DNA of 64,000 nucleotides. Origin: Neodiprion pinetum (lineage: Eukaryota > Arthropoda > Insecta > Hymenoptera > Diprionidae). Of this stretch, positions 1-11,718 are shown in pieces (the stretch's first letter is position 1; every line of letters starts with the position of its first letter). The notes under the pieces are model-generated. The model was given only the letters and a program-made list of their open reading frames with translations, searched no databases and had not been told where the DNA came from. Made by a program: the position numbers and the translations under genes. Location of the stretch: assembly GCF_021155775.2 (NCBI RefSeq), contig NC_060235.2, positions 795,501-859,500 on the forward strand, read 5' to 3'.

Positions 1-37
1 GGAGAACAATTCCGCCCAGGTCCCCGAAACTTATTCT

Positions 38-112
38 CCTTCTTCTACTTCTACTATTTCTTCTTCTTCTTCTTCTTCTTCTTCTTCTTCGTCTTCTTCC
101 TCTTCTTCTTCA
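38..112. repeat. TTC/CTT trinucleotide microsatellite
   Basis: Nearly continuous TTC units with a few interruptions (TAC, GTC, TCC). On the minus strand it is a GAA tract. Confidence 0.9.
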
Positions 113-1200
113 CTCTCCGCGAATGCGACGCGTCCAATGAAACTTGAGACGGTCACAGGGATCAGGCTTGTTCTTCCACTTGTCGCGGAACACTGCATGT
201 GGTTGAGGTTTGGAACGTTCTTCGAATCATTTTATTTTATAATTTCATTGCTTGTTTATTTATTAAAAATGAAAAATCGAACCGCTTACGAATTGATTTC
301 GGATTTTGTTCAAGCCATTGAATTTTTACACAATTATTTTCAGCCGGAAGAAAAAATAGAAACCTTCGAAACTTGAACGAAATCAATCCAGTATGTCAAA
401 CATAAATTTATCCCACCCACCTCGCACTTCAATTCCCACGACCAGGAATACGCGATGCAACTTTTTTCAAACAATTTCAACATTCCCTTTCGTCGATGTA
501 GCAATTTTACTGTACACACCTGTACGTCGGACATTCGTATGCAGATTCGGTGTCGATTTTTAGTTTCTTTTGGCAAACCGGCACGGCGGTAGCTCTACGA
601 GACGATAAATCTTTCGTCGATATGCTAATAGTCTTTGCCTAGCCTCTGCACGGGGAACAAGTAAGTCGTAACGAACTTGAACGCTTGTATACCAGGTAGA
701 GATAGAGAGCAATTTTCTCTCCTGAGGAACGATTCCTCGTATAACGACCGATCTCGGTTCCTTTCTCTTTTTCACCGTTCCACCCGGCTCCGACGCAATC
801 GCCAGGCTTCCTGGACTGTTACATATATTAATCGTGCAAAGATGAATCAACCCCCCTCCCTTTCTTTCCGAACATTCAAACCTAGTCTTTGATTTCTTGT
901 GGCAATATTTCTGCAATAATGCAATATCTGCAGAAATGGGAATATGCGATAAGCCTGCACACACGTTTAGCCGTATGATAATAACAATGCGAAAGGAGAA
1001 AATCTCTCGGGGCAGGAAATAAGCGCAAGATAGAGGAAAAAGAAAAAATAAGAGGGATAAGAGACGAAAAGAAAGAAGAAACGCTAATAAGGAATTGTAC
1101 CACTACCTCTCTCTGTCTCTCTTTCTCTCTCTCTTGATTAAACTCCTCAATTTCTGCTCGCCACACTATATATACGTAGCTTTAATTAGCATGCCTTCTG

Positions 1201-1220
1201 CAGCAGCAGCAGCAGCAGCA
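1201..1220. repeat. CAG trinucleotide microsatellite
   Basis: About seven perfect CAG units. They are not in a supported reading frame, so they are treated as non-coding. Confidence 0.9.
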
Positions 1221-2840
1221 AAAGAGAGCTACAGCCATGTGCAAGTGAAGAAATAAATTGCAATTTACTATTTACAGAATGTAAATACTATAAACTTCAT
1301 TCGAAGAGTGTACAATATTCCAATATTTTAATATTTATTACTTGGAATTGGACAAAGATAAAATCAGCTTTGGCAATTAGGGGTAACAAAATAATAAATT
1401 AAAGTGAATTCAAGCAGTGCCTCAATTATTATTACAAGTTATTAATTTTCTTTACCTTGCCTGTGCGTGTATTGCATGTATTATGTACATAACGATGTCA
1501 GAGTTATACGACTTGCGCGGGCAATTTGGAGTCAGGAAAGCCTCTTCCTTATTTATTTCACGGCATGGCCATCAGGTCACGTGGCCGTAATCATTAGGGA
1601 GGAAGACAGATGGGCTAATGGCGTTCACACCACCAACGGTGTACCACACGCACCTACGCGTACGCACAATATACGCTCGACGTCGCCCCTTCGCTTTCAT
1701 TCCGTTCTATCGCTTCAATGAAGACGACTGTAATATGCATACGTATACACACACACACACGGAAAGACGCAGGCGTAGCCATACGTCCCGACAATAAGCC
1801 TATTTCCCTTATTATGCCTTACACCCACACTCGAGAATTCCAGAGAAAAGAGACGATATACCTAGTACGTGTGTATATGTGTGGAGGAGAGAGAATAAGC
1901 CGCAAGATTGATTTACAGACTGGTAGTAAATTCGTCGAGAGGCAGGTATTTTTATCCCACCGATCAATTACACGTGTCTACCTACCCGTGATGTTACCAT
2001 CAGGATCGTTCGCGGAAAATCGTGAGACCTTTATTTTTCCTTCTCAAAATCCTCCAAGTAGTCCGGGAAAGTTTAAGGAACTTGTGCCTAATATCTCTTG
2101 TTTCTCGGACAGCGGCTGCGTCATTCGTCATTCGGATCTAAGGACCCTGCGATTTTGTGCCTCAAAAGTCCGGGCGAGTCCAAACCCGAAACCTGATCTG
2201 ACCACGATCGTGCAATCGTACCAATAACGACGAAAAACTGGTTCGCGATGTTTCCGATCTAACAACGAAATTGAAAATATCGTCGAGTTTTCACCGAGAC
2301 ACCTAATTCGACCGTTTCCATTTCTATTCGCAGTCCGTTCGCAGCCTTCCGGGCTTTGTAGTACGTACCTACCTGTTCTGCCGGTCAGAGGAGAACCGGG
2401 GTTCCAATACGGCCTTGTTAAACCCTGCAGCTAAGGTTGAAAGGACGACGGGAAGGCAGTCAGGCGGGCTAGTTGGCTGGCCAACTGCGCACAGGCCGAG
2501 CGAGCAAAAGTCTTTTTCCACTCTGCAGGTCCACGTGGGAACCTCAAGGATCCTCGCGATCCTCCCTCCCCGCGCCGAGGGTCCGCAAACTGCAGCCTCC
2601 GATCGCTAAGAGCTGCCGGCGGAGGGAGAACGCGGAGTATCGAAAAATTCTCTTCTCCCTCTTCTTCTCTTTCTTTTTATTCTCTCGGAATAACATCTCG
2701 AGCGCTACATACATGCATGTATTTCACGTAGGGACCTTGTAATTTCTGCGCAAGAAATGTCGTCGGCGAAGAAGCGACTCGACTTTTTACAGAAAATTAT
2801 TACGTCACCTCAACGTATCGGCGTGATACGGCAAAAGGAT

Positions 2841-3231
2841 AAGGAGGTTGAAGTTGGTAACGTTAATGAACCGATGCAACATATTCAGGAGAAATCGTTA
2901 CTTCGCGATTATCATCAAGAATCTCCTTTTACGAAATTCCTCCGGACAAAAACCTCCGTGGTCAAAATCATCCCTCCGCGAAATTCTATGCAGGGGAATT
3001 TTTTTTCAAGGATCATTTTGTCCCGGAGATTTTATCCCGAGGCACTTTACTTCACTTCGCAACTTTGAGATTGTCTGAAATTTAGTAAACTGTAATAAAA
3101 ACGAAACATAGTAATATTTTGCAAAGTCAACTCCTCGAAAATCATTCTAAAATTGCACAATATTGAATTTCTTTTTTTTCTTCTTTTAACGTCATGTTTC
3201 GTTACATCAACGTTGCTAACTTCAGCCTCGT
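2841..3231. mobile_element. Miniature inverted-repeat element, family B copy 1
   Basis: The two ends are imperfect inverted repeats. The left end reads GAAGTTGGTAACGTTAATG (within about 2845-2870) and the right end, at about 3206-3230, is its diverged reverse complement. The internal segment at about 3073-3150 matches the internal segment of the element at 8482-8727, sharing the stretch TCTGAAATTTAGTAA and a following block ending in a CCTCGAAAATCATT-like string. Two copies sharing ends and interior make this a dispersed element rather than chance. There is no coding capacity. Boundaries are approximate to about 10 bp and I could not define a target-site duplication. Confidence 0.6.
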
Positions 3232-3814
3232 AAACGATTCACAGAAATGAATCACTGCATCGCGTTGTTGCAATGTGAGATCCTTCGCAGTCTTTGCCAT
3301 GCAATATACGTTGCATGCAGGTAAGAGAATACGAGGAAAGCTTATCAAGTTTCCACGTTGGATACGAGATAGGCGGCGATCAAGGCAAGAGCGAAAAGCT
3401 AAGGAGCAAGGAGTCGAAATGAAACGACTAAGACGCAGCGTAATCCATACGAGTCTTGTTATTCTCGCCGGTTTATTATCCTCTGCGTTTAATCTCGTTT
3501 CGTCCTATCGGCGAAGAAGGCAAAACCTGCAAAGATTCACAAGGGACAACGTCCCGGCCACCTAGCCTCCAGCACCGCGACGAAGAGGAGCTCGAGGATA
3601 TAAAGTGAGTGTCTCACGCGGCGCAGGAATGTCAAGGAAGCGAGAGGATCACCTTCGGTAATCGTCGGTCTTCCTCGGTCACCCTCCTCCTTCTCTTCTT
3701 CTTCTTCCTCTCGTCCCATGGTAGAAGAAGAGGAAGAACCGAAGGAAGAAAAAGAACGGCGATGCGAGTGGAGGGAGATCGAGAGCCATACTCGGAGCAG
3801 AGGTCCTTCGTACT

Positions 3815-3858
3815 TCTCTCCTCTCCTCTTCTCTCCTCTCCTCTCCTCTCCTCTCCTC
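3815..3858. repeat. CTCTC pentanucleotide satellite-like tract (locus 1)
   Basis: Tandem CTCTC units with one interruption (CTCTT). The same pentamer recurs at 10711-10766 and 34205-34243. Confidence 0.9.
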
Positions 3859-4134
3859 GACCCGCAGCGATGCAGCGGCGGAAACTGCATTTCGCCGAGA
3901 GTCGCCGCACCACGGCTCGCCATATAGTTATTGTAATTCCGCGGTTGGCGCGACTCCCAAGCTTTACTCGACGTTTGAATAGCGATCGAATAGCGGAACG
4001 GAGAAATATACGCCGAGAGAACTGCATCGGCAGTGTTTTCAATTTTCACAATAAATTTCCCAACTTTTTCTCTCATCCGATAAAAATCTTCGTCGGCGCA
4101 GAAAAGGGGTCGAACGCTCGTACAACTGCCGTCG

Positions 4135-4274
4135 TTTCTAGAAATAATCCATCCGCACCTTCGACTCGAGTGTGCCGTGATCGCGTAATCAGAGCACAGG
4201 TATAACAATGACGGATAACGGTCGCGGCTAGGGATCTAGAAATACCGCCGACGATCTATAAGACGCATATAAAA
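4135..4274 (+). promoter_or_regulatory. Orphan TATA promoter with two TCTAGAA-type palindromes
   Basis: A perfect TTTCTAGAAA palindrome at 4135-4144 and ATCTAGAAAT at 4234-4243 precede a strong TATA box (TATAAAAG, 4268-4275). TTCnnGAA is half of a heat-shock element, but the third unit needed for a strong site is not obvious. Downstream there is no open frame worth calling. An AATAAA at 4422-4427 followed by a TGTGTTTGT stretch could end a very short transcript. This may be chance or a promoter without a recognisable gene; low confidence. Confidence 0.25.
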
Positions 4275-4817
4275 GGAACGAGCAGACTCTGCAAACGCTC
4301 TTGCTACATCACAGCGAATAGTTGAGGGTGCGCAATTTTACATCCGCAAGGCTGTTATTAATTCTCATATTTGTTCATTTTCCGCGCCTCTTGCGCGAGT
4401 GGGGATGAAAATGAAAAGTATAATAAAGAAATGTGTTTGTATTGAAAAATCATACTCGTTCATTTACTCATCCATGTATTCATACCTCATTTATCTCTGC
4501 ACGGAGAAAAACGTATCCCCGAGAAGAGGAAAAACTCTGGCTCGACAGAGGGAGAAAGGAAAAAGTATTTCATTTTCCGGTTTTGATATTTCATGAAGCG
4601 TTTCCTCCTCTTCCCTCCCCTTATTCCCTGCCACCCTGATATAGCCGTGCAGACCAGGGGATATCGATTGGACATTCACTCAAATATTTAAACGCTATTA
4701 CCGTAGAAGTACGTATGTAACCTCTGCAGGTATGCGTTTAATACACACGCGGATGTAGGATCGAGTCTGTATACATATACATATATCTGTGATACAAACC
4801 CACGCTGCCGATTCGCT

Positions 4818-4845
<28 letters not shown>
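4818..4845. repeat. TA dinucleotide microsatellite
   Basis: Uninterrupted alternating TA tract of about 28 bp. Confidence 0.95.
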
Positions 4846-4848
<3 letters not shown>

Positions 4849-5141
4849 AAACGCGGGGGATCTGCAGTAGATATAAAGTATAGGCAATTGGCGAGAGCGA
4901 AGTTGCACAACTCGAAACTCGAGGGTAGGATATTATATCGATGTATGTACGTATGGGAATGAAAAATCGTACAAGAATAGAATTGAAAAAAAAAATAAAT
5001 AAATTTTTCCTTGGGCTTCTATTTAAATAAATAAATTTCTATTCTATACATCGGAAAATAACTAAAACCTTTCGTTATTACTTGTAATGTTTGTTTTTGT
5101 CTTTTTTACCTTGGTAAATAATTGTTGAAGTTTTTTTGTCG

Positions 5142-5330
5142 ATAGCTAATATGGGTGGATATTCAGAAGAAAAAGGAAACCGTTTTTACCAAGATGCGAT
5201 GGATCTTGTCGTTATTAACGTTACCAGGGGTAGTATAATGAAAGCACGATGGGAGACTACGTTTGGGGTTTTATACGAAAAACTCCATAGAAAAACAAAA
5301 GAAGTAGGAAAAATATTCATTTATAAACTT
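5142..5330 (+). pseudogene. Decayed transposable-element protein fragment (RFHQD-type C-terminal domain)
   Basis: The frame beginning near 5142 reads GYSEEKGNRFYQDAMD. It resembles the SEEQGERFHQD motif that, from memory, occurs near the C-terminus of a family of arthropod transposon-associated proteins. The expected next motif RYQG then appears in a different frame at 5219-5230. It is followed by an in-frame TAG at 5231, then YNESTMGDYVWGFIRKT, a second stop at 5286, and a basic tail ending RKNIHL. The order and spacing of these motifs match the family, so the frameshift and two stops mark it as a dead fragment. No N-terminal part of the protein is recognisable upstream, so it is also truncated. 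The family assignment rests on recall of the motif, not on a search. Confidence 0.55.
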
Positions 5331-8300
5331 TGTCTGTCAATTATTTTACATTTGTAGTTTATCATCAATTTCTATTCTTGAATAAGAGTGATTTCAATGC
5401 AAAACTGTAGTTTGTTTAACTGTTATTTACAACAAATGTTTGAGAAAGTAGGTCATTTTTCTCAAAATCCGATGTATCGTTCTGATTTCTACAAAAATAA
5501 ACTTTATCCAATAAAACTATTTTCTCATTTATTATTTAGGTACCCAGAGTCCCAGAGTCAAAATTCGTGTTGACCGGTGCAATCGTATCGCTTTCCTCTT
5601 ACAATTTTCCACGTAAGGTCGCTATTTTATTTACTCTCGCAATGATAATCCGAAGGGCCTAGGATTCCAAAATACGAGTATGTTTCGTTTCGTTACGGTT
5701 TACTGAATTTCAAACGGTTCCAAAATTGCTAAATAACGTTTTTTCCTCAACACGATAATTCTCCAGCACCGTCCGATAAAACGTTTGTTTTCAAAATACG
5801 AAAATTCTCGTTCGTTATAACTATATGTATCCGTGTAGTCGGGTTTCCCGAATAGCCACGCATATACATGTTACACGCCTTACGTCCCCCCGAGGGCATC
5901 GAGGGTCGGTCGGCTGGAGTCTGGAAGCACCGCGAGAGCGGAGAGATTAGTTCGACCGGCAATATAAGTGACCGGGTCCATTCGGCGGCGCGTCTATATC
6001 AACCCTTAACACCCTGCGGCCGGAGCTCCTTATCCACAGAATTGGGGACAGTTTCTTACATCCATACTCGTACACCCGAGTGTGCGCGGTGGATGCCCGC
6101 GATACGCTTATACCCGTACAGCCTAAGAAACACGCGCAATTTAGCGATGGGGGAACGAACGATGGGATTACCTCGAAATTCCCCGAAGAAAATTTGTCAT
6201 CGAACCTTGAGGATTATTACGGAGCGCGCCTTGTATTTTACCCAGCGTTTACGTCTTGGGCCTGAATGAACCGGCGACGAGATGAAGAGAATTAAGAGAG
6301 GAGGAAGACGAAGGCGAAAACGAACGACGATAACGTAACGAGGACGGCTTGTTCGTTGAAACCGCGGTGCGAAATTCAGTAGATACGTACGTGCGTGTAA
6401 GACGCATCGATCGGCCGGCGAAACCGCGTGTACGACGATGATGATACACGTACGGTGCAAGCAACAGAGTATACGGAGGGGGAGATGAAACGTGGCATCA
6501 GACTTGGTAGAAACGCCTGACACGCGTGTGCACGCAGGCACGCACGCACGCACGGCAGTCCCTGCAGCAGCACGAGAGAAGAATGATTGACTGGACCACC
6601 ACGGCCGCTGTTTAACTCGACTGAAGGAAAAAGAGGGGAGGGACAAGATTTTGTACGTGCATCGAAGTTGCGTGCGGTTGTTAAGGCGGAGGTTCGGTTA
6701 GGTTGTCGTAAGTCATGTCTGGGATTCTGAATAGCTGTAGGTACGCTCGGTGCGGGTTACGTTATGTGTTTTATACCTCGTCGTTCGGTTGGAAACGATT
6801 AATTCAATTCGTTATCGATATCGATGTCGGCGGTCCTCGTCGTCGTTGCGTGAAAACAATAAATAAAAATAAAAATAAACAAATAAGCGCTCGGAAATAT
6901 ATAAACTTGAACAGCTAAACGAGGAATGGTGGTGAAATATTATTCGTCGCGATACCTACGTATATACGTACACCTATACGTGTGCGCACACGCAGGACAA
7001 ATATACGTCCTGCAGGGGTTGAATTCGTGCGTTCGCGGAGTACGTGGCGGAGGAGAAGTAATTTCGAGAATCAGGGTGAAACGTGGGTGCGTGCCAACGT
7101 ATAACGTGTATACGTACACGGAGGAATTGGTATGTGTCGCACAGGGTGAGGAAAGGGGTGTTGTATATCGCGTAGGCGTAAAGATCGTCACCCCGTGGGG
7201 CGTTATCGGATGGTTCGATTTGGAACAGGTTGAAAAATGCGCACCGTATAGTCGTCACGTAACTATATACGCTTGAATACACGACGATGTATTAGTAACG
7301 ATCGTGTTCGTTCTCAGGCTGCCCGAGTTGACGAATTGAAATCATTGAACGCGACGTGCACGATAACGCATCCATAAAATACAGTTCCGTACGGATGTTC
7401 CATCAGAGGTAAAATGAGAAGATGAAAATTCGATCCGAACAATCAGTAAATACAATACGAAGAAGCGGAGGAAAAAATTTTACAGTCGAATAATTCGCGG
7501 ATCTAGGCACGTGCGTACATACCTTGTATTCGTACAGGTATGCGTAACGTACACGTGGGATCGATCGAATACTTAATCCCAGATATACCGCTGGGGTTGT
7601 GGCGTGGCATCGGCAGCGTAAAGTGTTAGCTAGTGGTTTTTTTTACACCCTGCACGAGAAACGATCGACCAACGATTATACGCCTACCGTGCATACGACG
7701 CCGCGACGTACCGTATGTATGCGCGTATAATCCTTATCGAAAGGCGTTGAGCACACACGTGAATTATACACGCTCAAGCTACGTGTAATGTGTTTAATGT
7801 ACGCGTGTGCATACATGTATGAATACGTATATGCCTTTGTATGCATACGCGCATGGCGTATGTCGCATGTTTGAAAGGCGTAGTTCGCCTCTTTGCCCCC
7901 GAGCATAGAGGAGCAGAGGTGGCTGGATACACGTTACACGGATACGCGCATGTAGGTATGGGTTATTATACCCATGTATAATATACGACAAGTACATATA
8001 TACATGTATACGACCAGCCATGCGAGTTCCGAGATAAGCTAACGATCTTTTCGTCCGTTTCTATATCTCTTATAACCGCAGCCGTTGCCTATTATCGTCA
8101 TCAACATCGTCGCTGTGCGGGAGAACGTCGAGGATATCGATTCTATTGCCTTATACGCGGGATTATATTTATCTCAGATTTATCGGAACAAGATTACGGG
8201 AGTACCTACCTAACGATCGCAACGATGAAACAATCGCTATTGCTTATCACATTTTTTTTTTTCTTTTTTTTTTTCTCAAACAACGCATTCTCCACGTCCA

Positions 8301-8481
8301 AAAGAAGCCCACCCCAAAAGACGAGAAAGTTTAACTTTAGAATCTTTTGACTGAAAATTCATTTCAGAGACTTTCGTCGCGTGCAGGGGGATAAAAGCTT
8401 GCGAGAAGCTTTGTTTTTTTTTCATGTACAAGGTTTAGTACGAACAACGATTAGCCGAGAGAAATATATACGTGCGTGATA
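5331..8481. other. Non-coding stretch, no gene recognised
   Basis: Nothing conserved is visible in six frames. Sequence from about 5.9 to 8.1 kb is rich in CG, TACG and GTACG words and in alternating TA/TG runs, giving many short chance frames on both strands. Poly-T tracts lie near 8251-8275. Possibly intron of the minus-strand SAM gene that begins at 9580 (inference). Confidence 0.45.
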
Positions 8482-8727
8482 GATGGGGATGAAGTTGGTA
8501 ACGTTACTGTAAATCAGCTGTAAACGACGCATGTTCGGAAAAAATCGTTACCTACTTCGCACCATTAGAAATTGATGTCTGAAATTTAGTAAGTCACGAC
8601 GAACGAAATGTAGCGATATTTTGTACAAAGCCAAATCCTCGAAAGTCATTATTATCCAATTATATTCGATAACGACTTTTCCATATTTTTCCTCCTGATG
8701 TGTAACGTTACCAGTTTCATCCTCATC
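8482..8727. mobile_element. Miniature inverted-repeat element, family B copy 2
   Basis: The left end GATGAAGTTGGTAACGTTA (8488-8506) is mirrored at 8702-8720 by TAACGTTACCAGTTTCATC, an inverted repeat with two mismatches; the match continues a few bases further outward. About 245 bp long with no coding capacity. The interior at about 8577-8660 matches the copy at 2841-3231. It abuts the hAT-like element starting at 8741, so two non-autonomous elements lie side by side in what is probably an intron. Confidence 0.7.
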
Positions 8728-8740
8728 GTGACAGAACAGG

Positions 8741-9029
8741 CAGGGTGGCGACAATTTTGCTCTCAAACAAAATCCCCTGACTTTTTCCCACGAAACTTGT
8801 GTAACATTGCTCCATAAGTTGCGCACTTTGAATACACAAATTTGGATCTAAAATAGATATAGCGTCGCTTCGCGTCAGACAAGTAATTAGAAATTTTACA
8901 ATACCATTTCCGAAAGTTAGCTCGGCTGAATTTACGAAGCGTAGCTGAGGTTTGAAAACGTTTTTCCCCAAATGTAATTCCCCGACTACTCCCGGTTTTC
9001 CCGGTTTTTCCCGGTCTGTCGCCACCCCG
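8741..9029. mobile_element. hAT-like non-autonomous element
   Basis: Begins CAGGGTGGCGACA at 8741 and ends with the reverse complement of CGGGGTGGCGACA at 9029, giving a 13-bp terminal inverted repeat with one mismatch. CAGGG termini are characteristic of hAT elements (established). Next to the right end are tandem CCCGGTTTTT-type runs and near the left end a CCCCTGACTTTTTCCC-type run; repeats of that style are common in arthropod genomes (from memory). No transposase is present. I could not find a matching 8-bp target-site duplication, so the class is inferred from the termini only. It lies 44 bp beyond the splice donor of the SAM-domain exon. Confidence 0.5.
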
Positions 9030-9073
9030 AATAAATTTCCCGGTAAAATCCTATCGTTCGTGTATCGTCTCAC

Positions 9074-9580
9074 CGGCGTGGTGTAGGGCTGGGAGGCGAG
9101 TCGAATGCCGTCGTGCCTGAGTTTTTCCTGAATGAGCAGCCTCAGCTGTATTCTGGGTATCCTGACGAGCTCGGCCTTGCCCTCCTCGTACTCGTCGTTG
9201 AACTTGGCGAGTTCCTGCCCCCCGCTGGACGAGCTTGCGGTGGGAGAGGCGCGCTGCAGCTGCCCGTCCTTCTCGCTGGGGGGGCGTTCGGAGGAGGTCC
9301 TCGACGACTTCGAGCTGAGGTTGTCGCTGCAGAGGCAGTCGCTCGTCTCCTCGAGGGTGAAGTAGACGCTCGCCGCTCCCTCCTCCCTCAGGGTCTTCAC
9401 CGACTGCAGCAGCCGGGTCCTGTGGGCCTGGGTGAAGACGCCGATGGCGTCGAGGTCCGGGTCCCCGATCTGCTTGCATATCTCGAGATCGTCGTAGCCG
9501 TTGTCGATGAAGGACTCCGAGTACTGACCGAGGTGCAGCGACCTCAGCCACTCGACGACAATGTTGCTCGCTATCGTCAT
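9074..9580 (-). CDS. SAM-domain adaptor protein, SAMD5-like, first coding exon (169 codons)
   Basis: Encodes a small intracellular adaptor with one sterile alpha motif domain at residues about 8-66, containing WLRSLHLGQY, the helix-turn DNGYDDLEICKQIGDPDLD and the closing TRLLQSVKTLREE. A Ser-rich linker follows at about 85-125. The C-terminal motif near residues 139-166 (IPRIQLRLLIQEKL, then DGIRLASQPY) resembles the C-terminus of vertebrate SAMD5, a protein of about 173 aa (from memory). SAM domains of this SAMD5/SASH type mediate protein-protein interaction; the partner is unknown here. The ATG at 9580 is chosen because the domain begins within ten residues. The exon ends at a good donor, CCG|GTGAGA (intron starts 9073), in phase 0. 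The frame stays open to 8723 only by running through two miniature transposons, so read-through is unlikely to be the normal product. By comparison with SAMD5 the exon holds nearly the whole protein; the last exon is not identified. Confidence 0.8.
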
Positions 9581-10800
9581 ATCTCAACTTCGATGCGAGT
9601 TCAGACCGTCGCCCCCGCCGACCTCCGCCCCTGCGCTGCCCCCATATCACCCACCCCCACCCCCACCCCCACCGACACCAACACCTGTCGCCTGGACACC
9701 ACACAGAGATTACTTTATACTCTCATACCGACGGTTTTCTACCACCCGCTGCTTGTCGCAACCTCTCGTTGTTAACCCCCCCCCCCCCGCCCCCCTCCAC
9801 ACCACCCCGCCGATTCGAAGATCGTTGTACGATACGTACACCTGTACCCGTGACGATCGAGTCTCACTGTTTGGGATTGGCAGACGCGGCGAAAGACACG
9901 CAAAACTTTGCCCTTCACTCGTCGACGAGCAACAACAAGTTTACGTTCTCGCGTTGGAACATCATAGATATATGTATGTTTAATCTGCCGAGGTATCACA
10001 GGATCACACAATCACTTCGTTACGTAAAATATATACACACACGTACACACTGTTGTTAGTTCGAAAGAAAGAAGGAAAGAATTAGCCGGCGAAGTGTCGG
10101 ACGAAGCGTGGCGGGAGGAGGGAGGGAGGGAGGGGTAGGGGGGAGGAGGAGGAAGAACACGAGGTCGTCGTCCTGGGAGAATAAGAAGATGAGGATGAAG
10201 AAGGACGCCTGCCTCTTACTAGTCTCGACTACTCGCAATCAGTGTTCCCTTCTTTCGTTCTTTCTTTCTTTCTCACCGAAAGAAACTTCGGCCGACAGCT
10301 GATAAATAATCGGCGTATAACGGTGCGACGAACGAAAGAAAACCAACAATCAATCCGCGAAGTATATATTATCGCGTAGTCCGGTCATCGTTCAATACCC
10401 ATCGACGAATTCCACGAGGTCGTATGAAAAAACCGCGCGGCAGCTTTCGAACACCCGAAATTAATTGTCGCTCCGGCAGCTGCTCTGCCGCGATGGAGGC
10501 GCACGGCTCGACTGACGCGAGCCGGTTGCCAGACTCGATTCCATCCCCCCTCTGGCACGCCGGGAACGATCGACGGCGACGCTTTCATCCCCCTCCCCTC
10601 CACACACCCCACCATCTCCGCCGACGCCGCTCCGCTCACTTCAACGCCGCTCACCGCCGTCGAATCATCGTCAGGTGTGTGCTAAAGGTGCGCAAACGAC
10701 ACGCGCAGTTCTCCTCTCCTCTCCTCTCCTCTCCTCTCCTCTCCTCTCCTCTCCTCTCCTCTCCTCACCTCACCTCAACTCACCTCACCTCACTGCTCGT
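9581..10800. other. Upstream region of the SAM-domain gene, GC- and C-rich
   Basis: Presumed 5' UTR and promoter region of the minus-strand gene. It contains CACCCC-type repeats at about 9651-9677, a C-run at about 9777-9797, a CT/TTTC stretch near 10257-10272 and a long CTCTC tract at 10711-10766. CpG is frequent. No clear TATA box or unique transcription start can be chosen. The plus-strand open frames at 9113-9983 are antisense shadows of the SAM exon and the C-rich tract. Confidence 0.4.
10711..10766. repeat. CTCTC pentanucleotide tract (locus 2)
   Basis: At least eleven tandem CTCTC-type units, grading into CACCT units up to about 10790. Same pentamer as the tracts at 3815-3858 and 34205-34243. 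Confidence 0.95.
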
Positions 10801-11673
10801 CATCACTCTTCGCGATCGCGATTTGTGTGTATACATATCTATGTATAATATCCGCCGTAAGGTATAAGGTGACTGGATGACCTTCCCGGCACGACAGGTA
10901 TTGTACAGGTGATTGCGGTGAGTGACGTCGCTTTGGCTTTGAATACCTTGTATCTCTTTCACCGGGAGCTGCAATTTCTGATCTATATTATTGTTTCAAG
11001 GGGTGGAGGTGAGATTATAGAAACATCAAAGAACAGAAGGGGATCAATATCGAGATTTTAATAAAGTCAAAATTTAATTTATTAGAATTTAAAACAGTAC
11101 AGAAATTCGTGGTATGCGAAAGTTAAAAAATAGAAAGGACAGAATGTAGAAGAGTCTGAATTCATCTCGATAACATAGTACCGTGTACAGATTCTAAATT
11201 CTGTCGTTCCCCTTTTTTTCTTTTGACCTTTCTGTATTTTCGATTGTCCATACTTGGATTTTATACGTACATGATAAATCTACGAATTAAATTTTCACGT
11301 CCTTGCAAATTCGATATTTTGGTGCTTCTGTGAATCAGCTATTCTGGTTTTTTAACCCCACTCTTCTTTCGTTTCATTTTCCCTGTGGTATACCGGATTA
11401 ATTAATTAATGATCGATATTCGGAGGGCATGGAAATCTCTGGAGCCACCGAAGACGGTGAATTTTTCGGCTAGGCTGTCGTACGAAATATTCGCTTGTTT
11501 CAACTGATTCAAGGACAATAACCGAAAATTTGTGAAACAATTTCAACCGTGCATATAAAAATTATAAAACAACGATGCCGTTTGGAGTAAAATATGGTCA
11601 ATGCGAATCCTTTTCATTATTATAAGTTATTCAGATTGAGGAAAAATAATATAATGTAAATCCCTCTCTTTTG

Positions 11674-11718
<45 letters not shown>

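Larger units (their letters stand above)
1..2840. other. Non-coding stretch, no gene recognised
   Basis: I see no conserved coding sequence on either strand. The open frames here are short, begin at arbitrary codons and show no domain. Contents are simple-sequence tracts (a TTC tract near the left edge, a CT-rich stretch at about 1104-1135, a CAG tract at 1201-1220, a short AC tract near 1745) in moderately AT-rich DNA. If the SAM-domain gene at 9074-9580 has further exons to the left, this could be part of its intron (inference). Confidence 0.5.
3232..5141. other. Non-coding stretch with simple repeats and one promoter-like cluster
   Basis: No gene is recognised. The long overlapping frames at 3537-4208 run in several frames on both strands through a CT-rich pentamer repeat and low-complexity purine/pyrimidine sequence, the usual signature of repeat-driven open frames. 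A promoter-like cluster at 4135-4274 is listed separately. A TA tract lies at 4818-4845. Confidence 0.5.

Noticed and set aside
1718..2227. 169-codon plus-strand frame
   Set aside because: No domain or signal; its start lies in an AC-rich microsatellite. Treated as chance.
3537..4208. Overlapping frames of 136-223 codons on both strands
   Set aside because: They all pass through the CTCTC repeat and low-complexity purine/pyrimidine sequence, giving poly-Glu, poly-Leu or poly-Ser runs. No domain.
9113..9775. 220-codon plus-strand open frame
   Set aside because: Antisense shadow of the SAM-domain exon in GC-rich codons. The SAM domain is on the minus strand with a proper splice donor.
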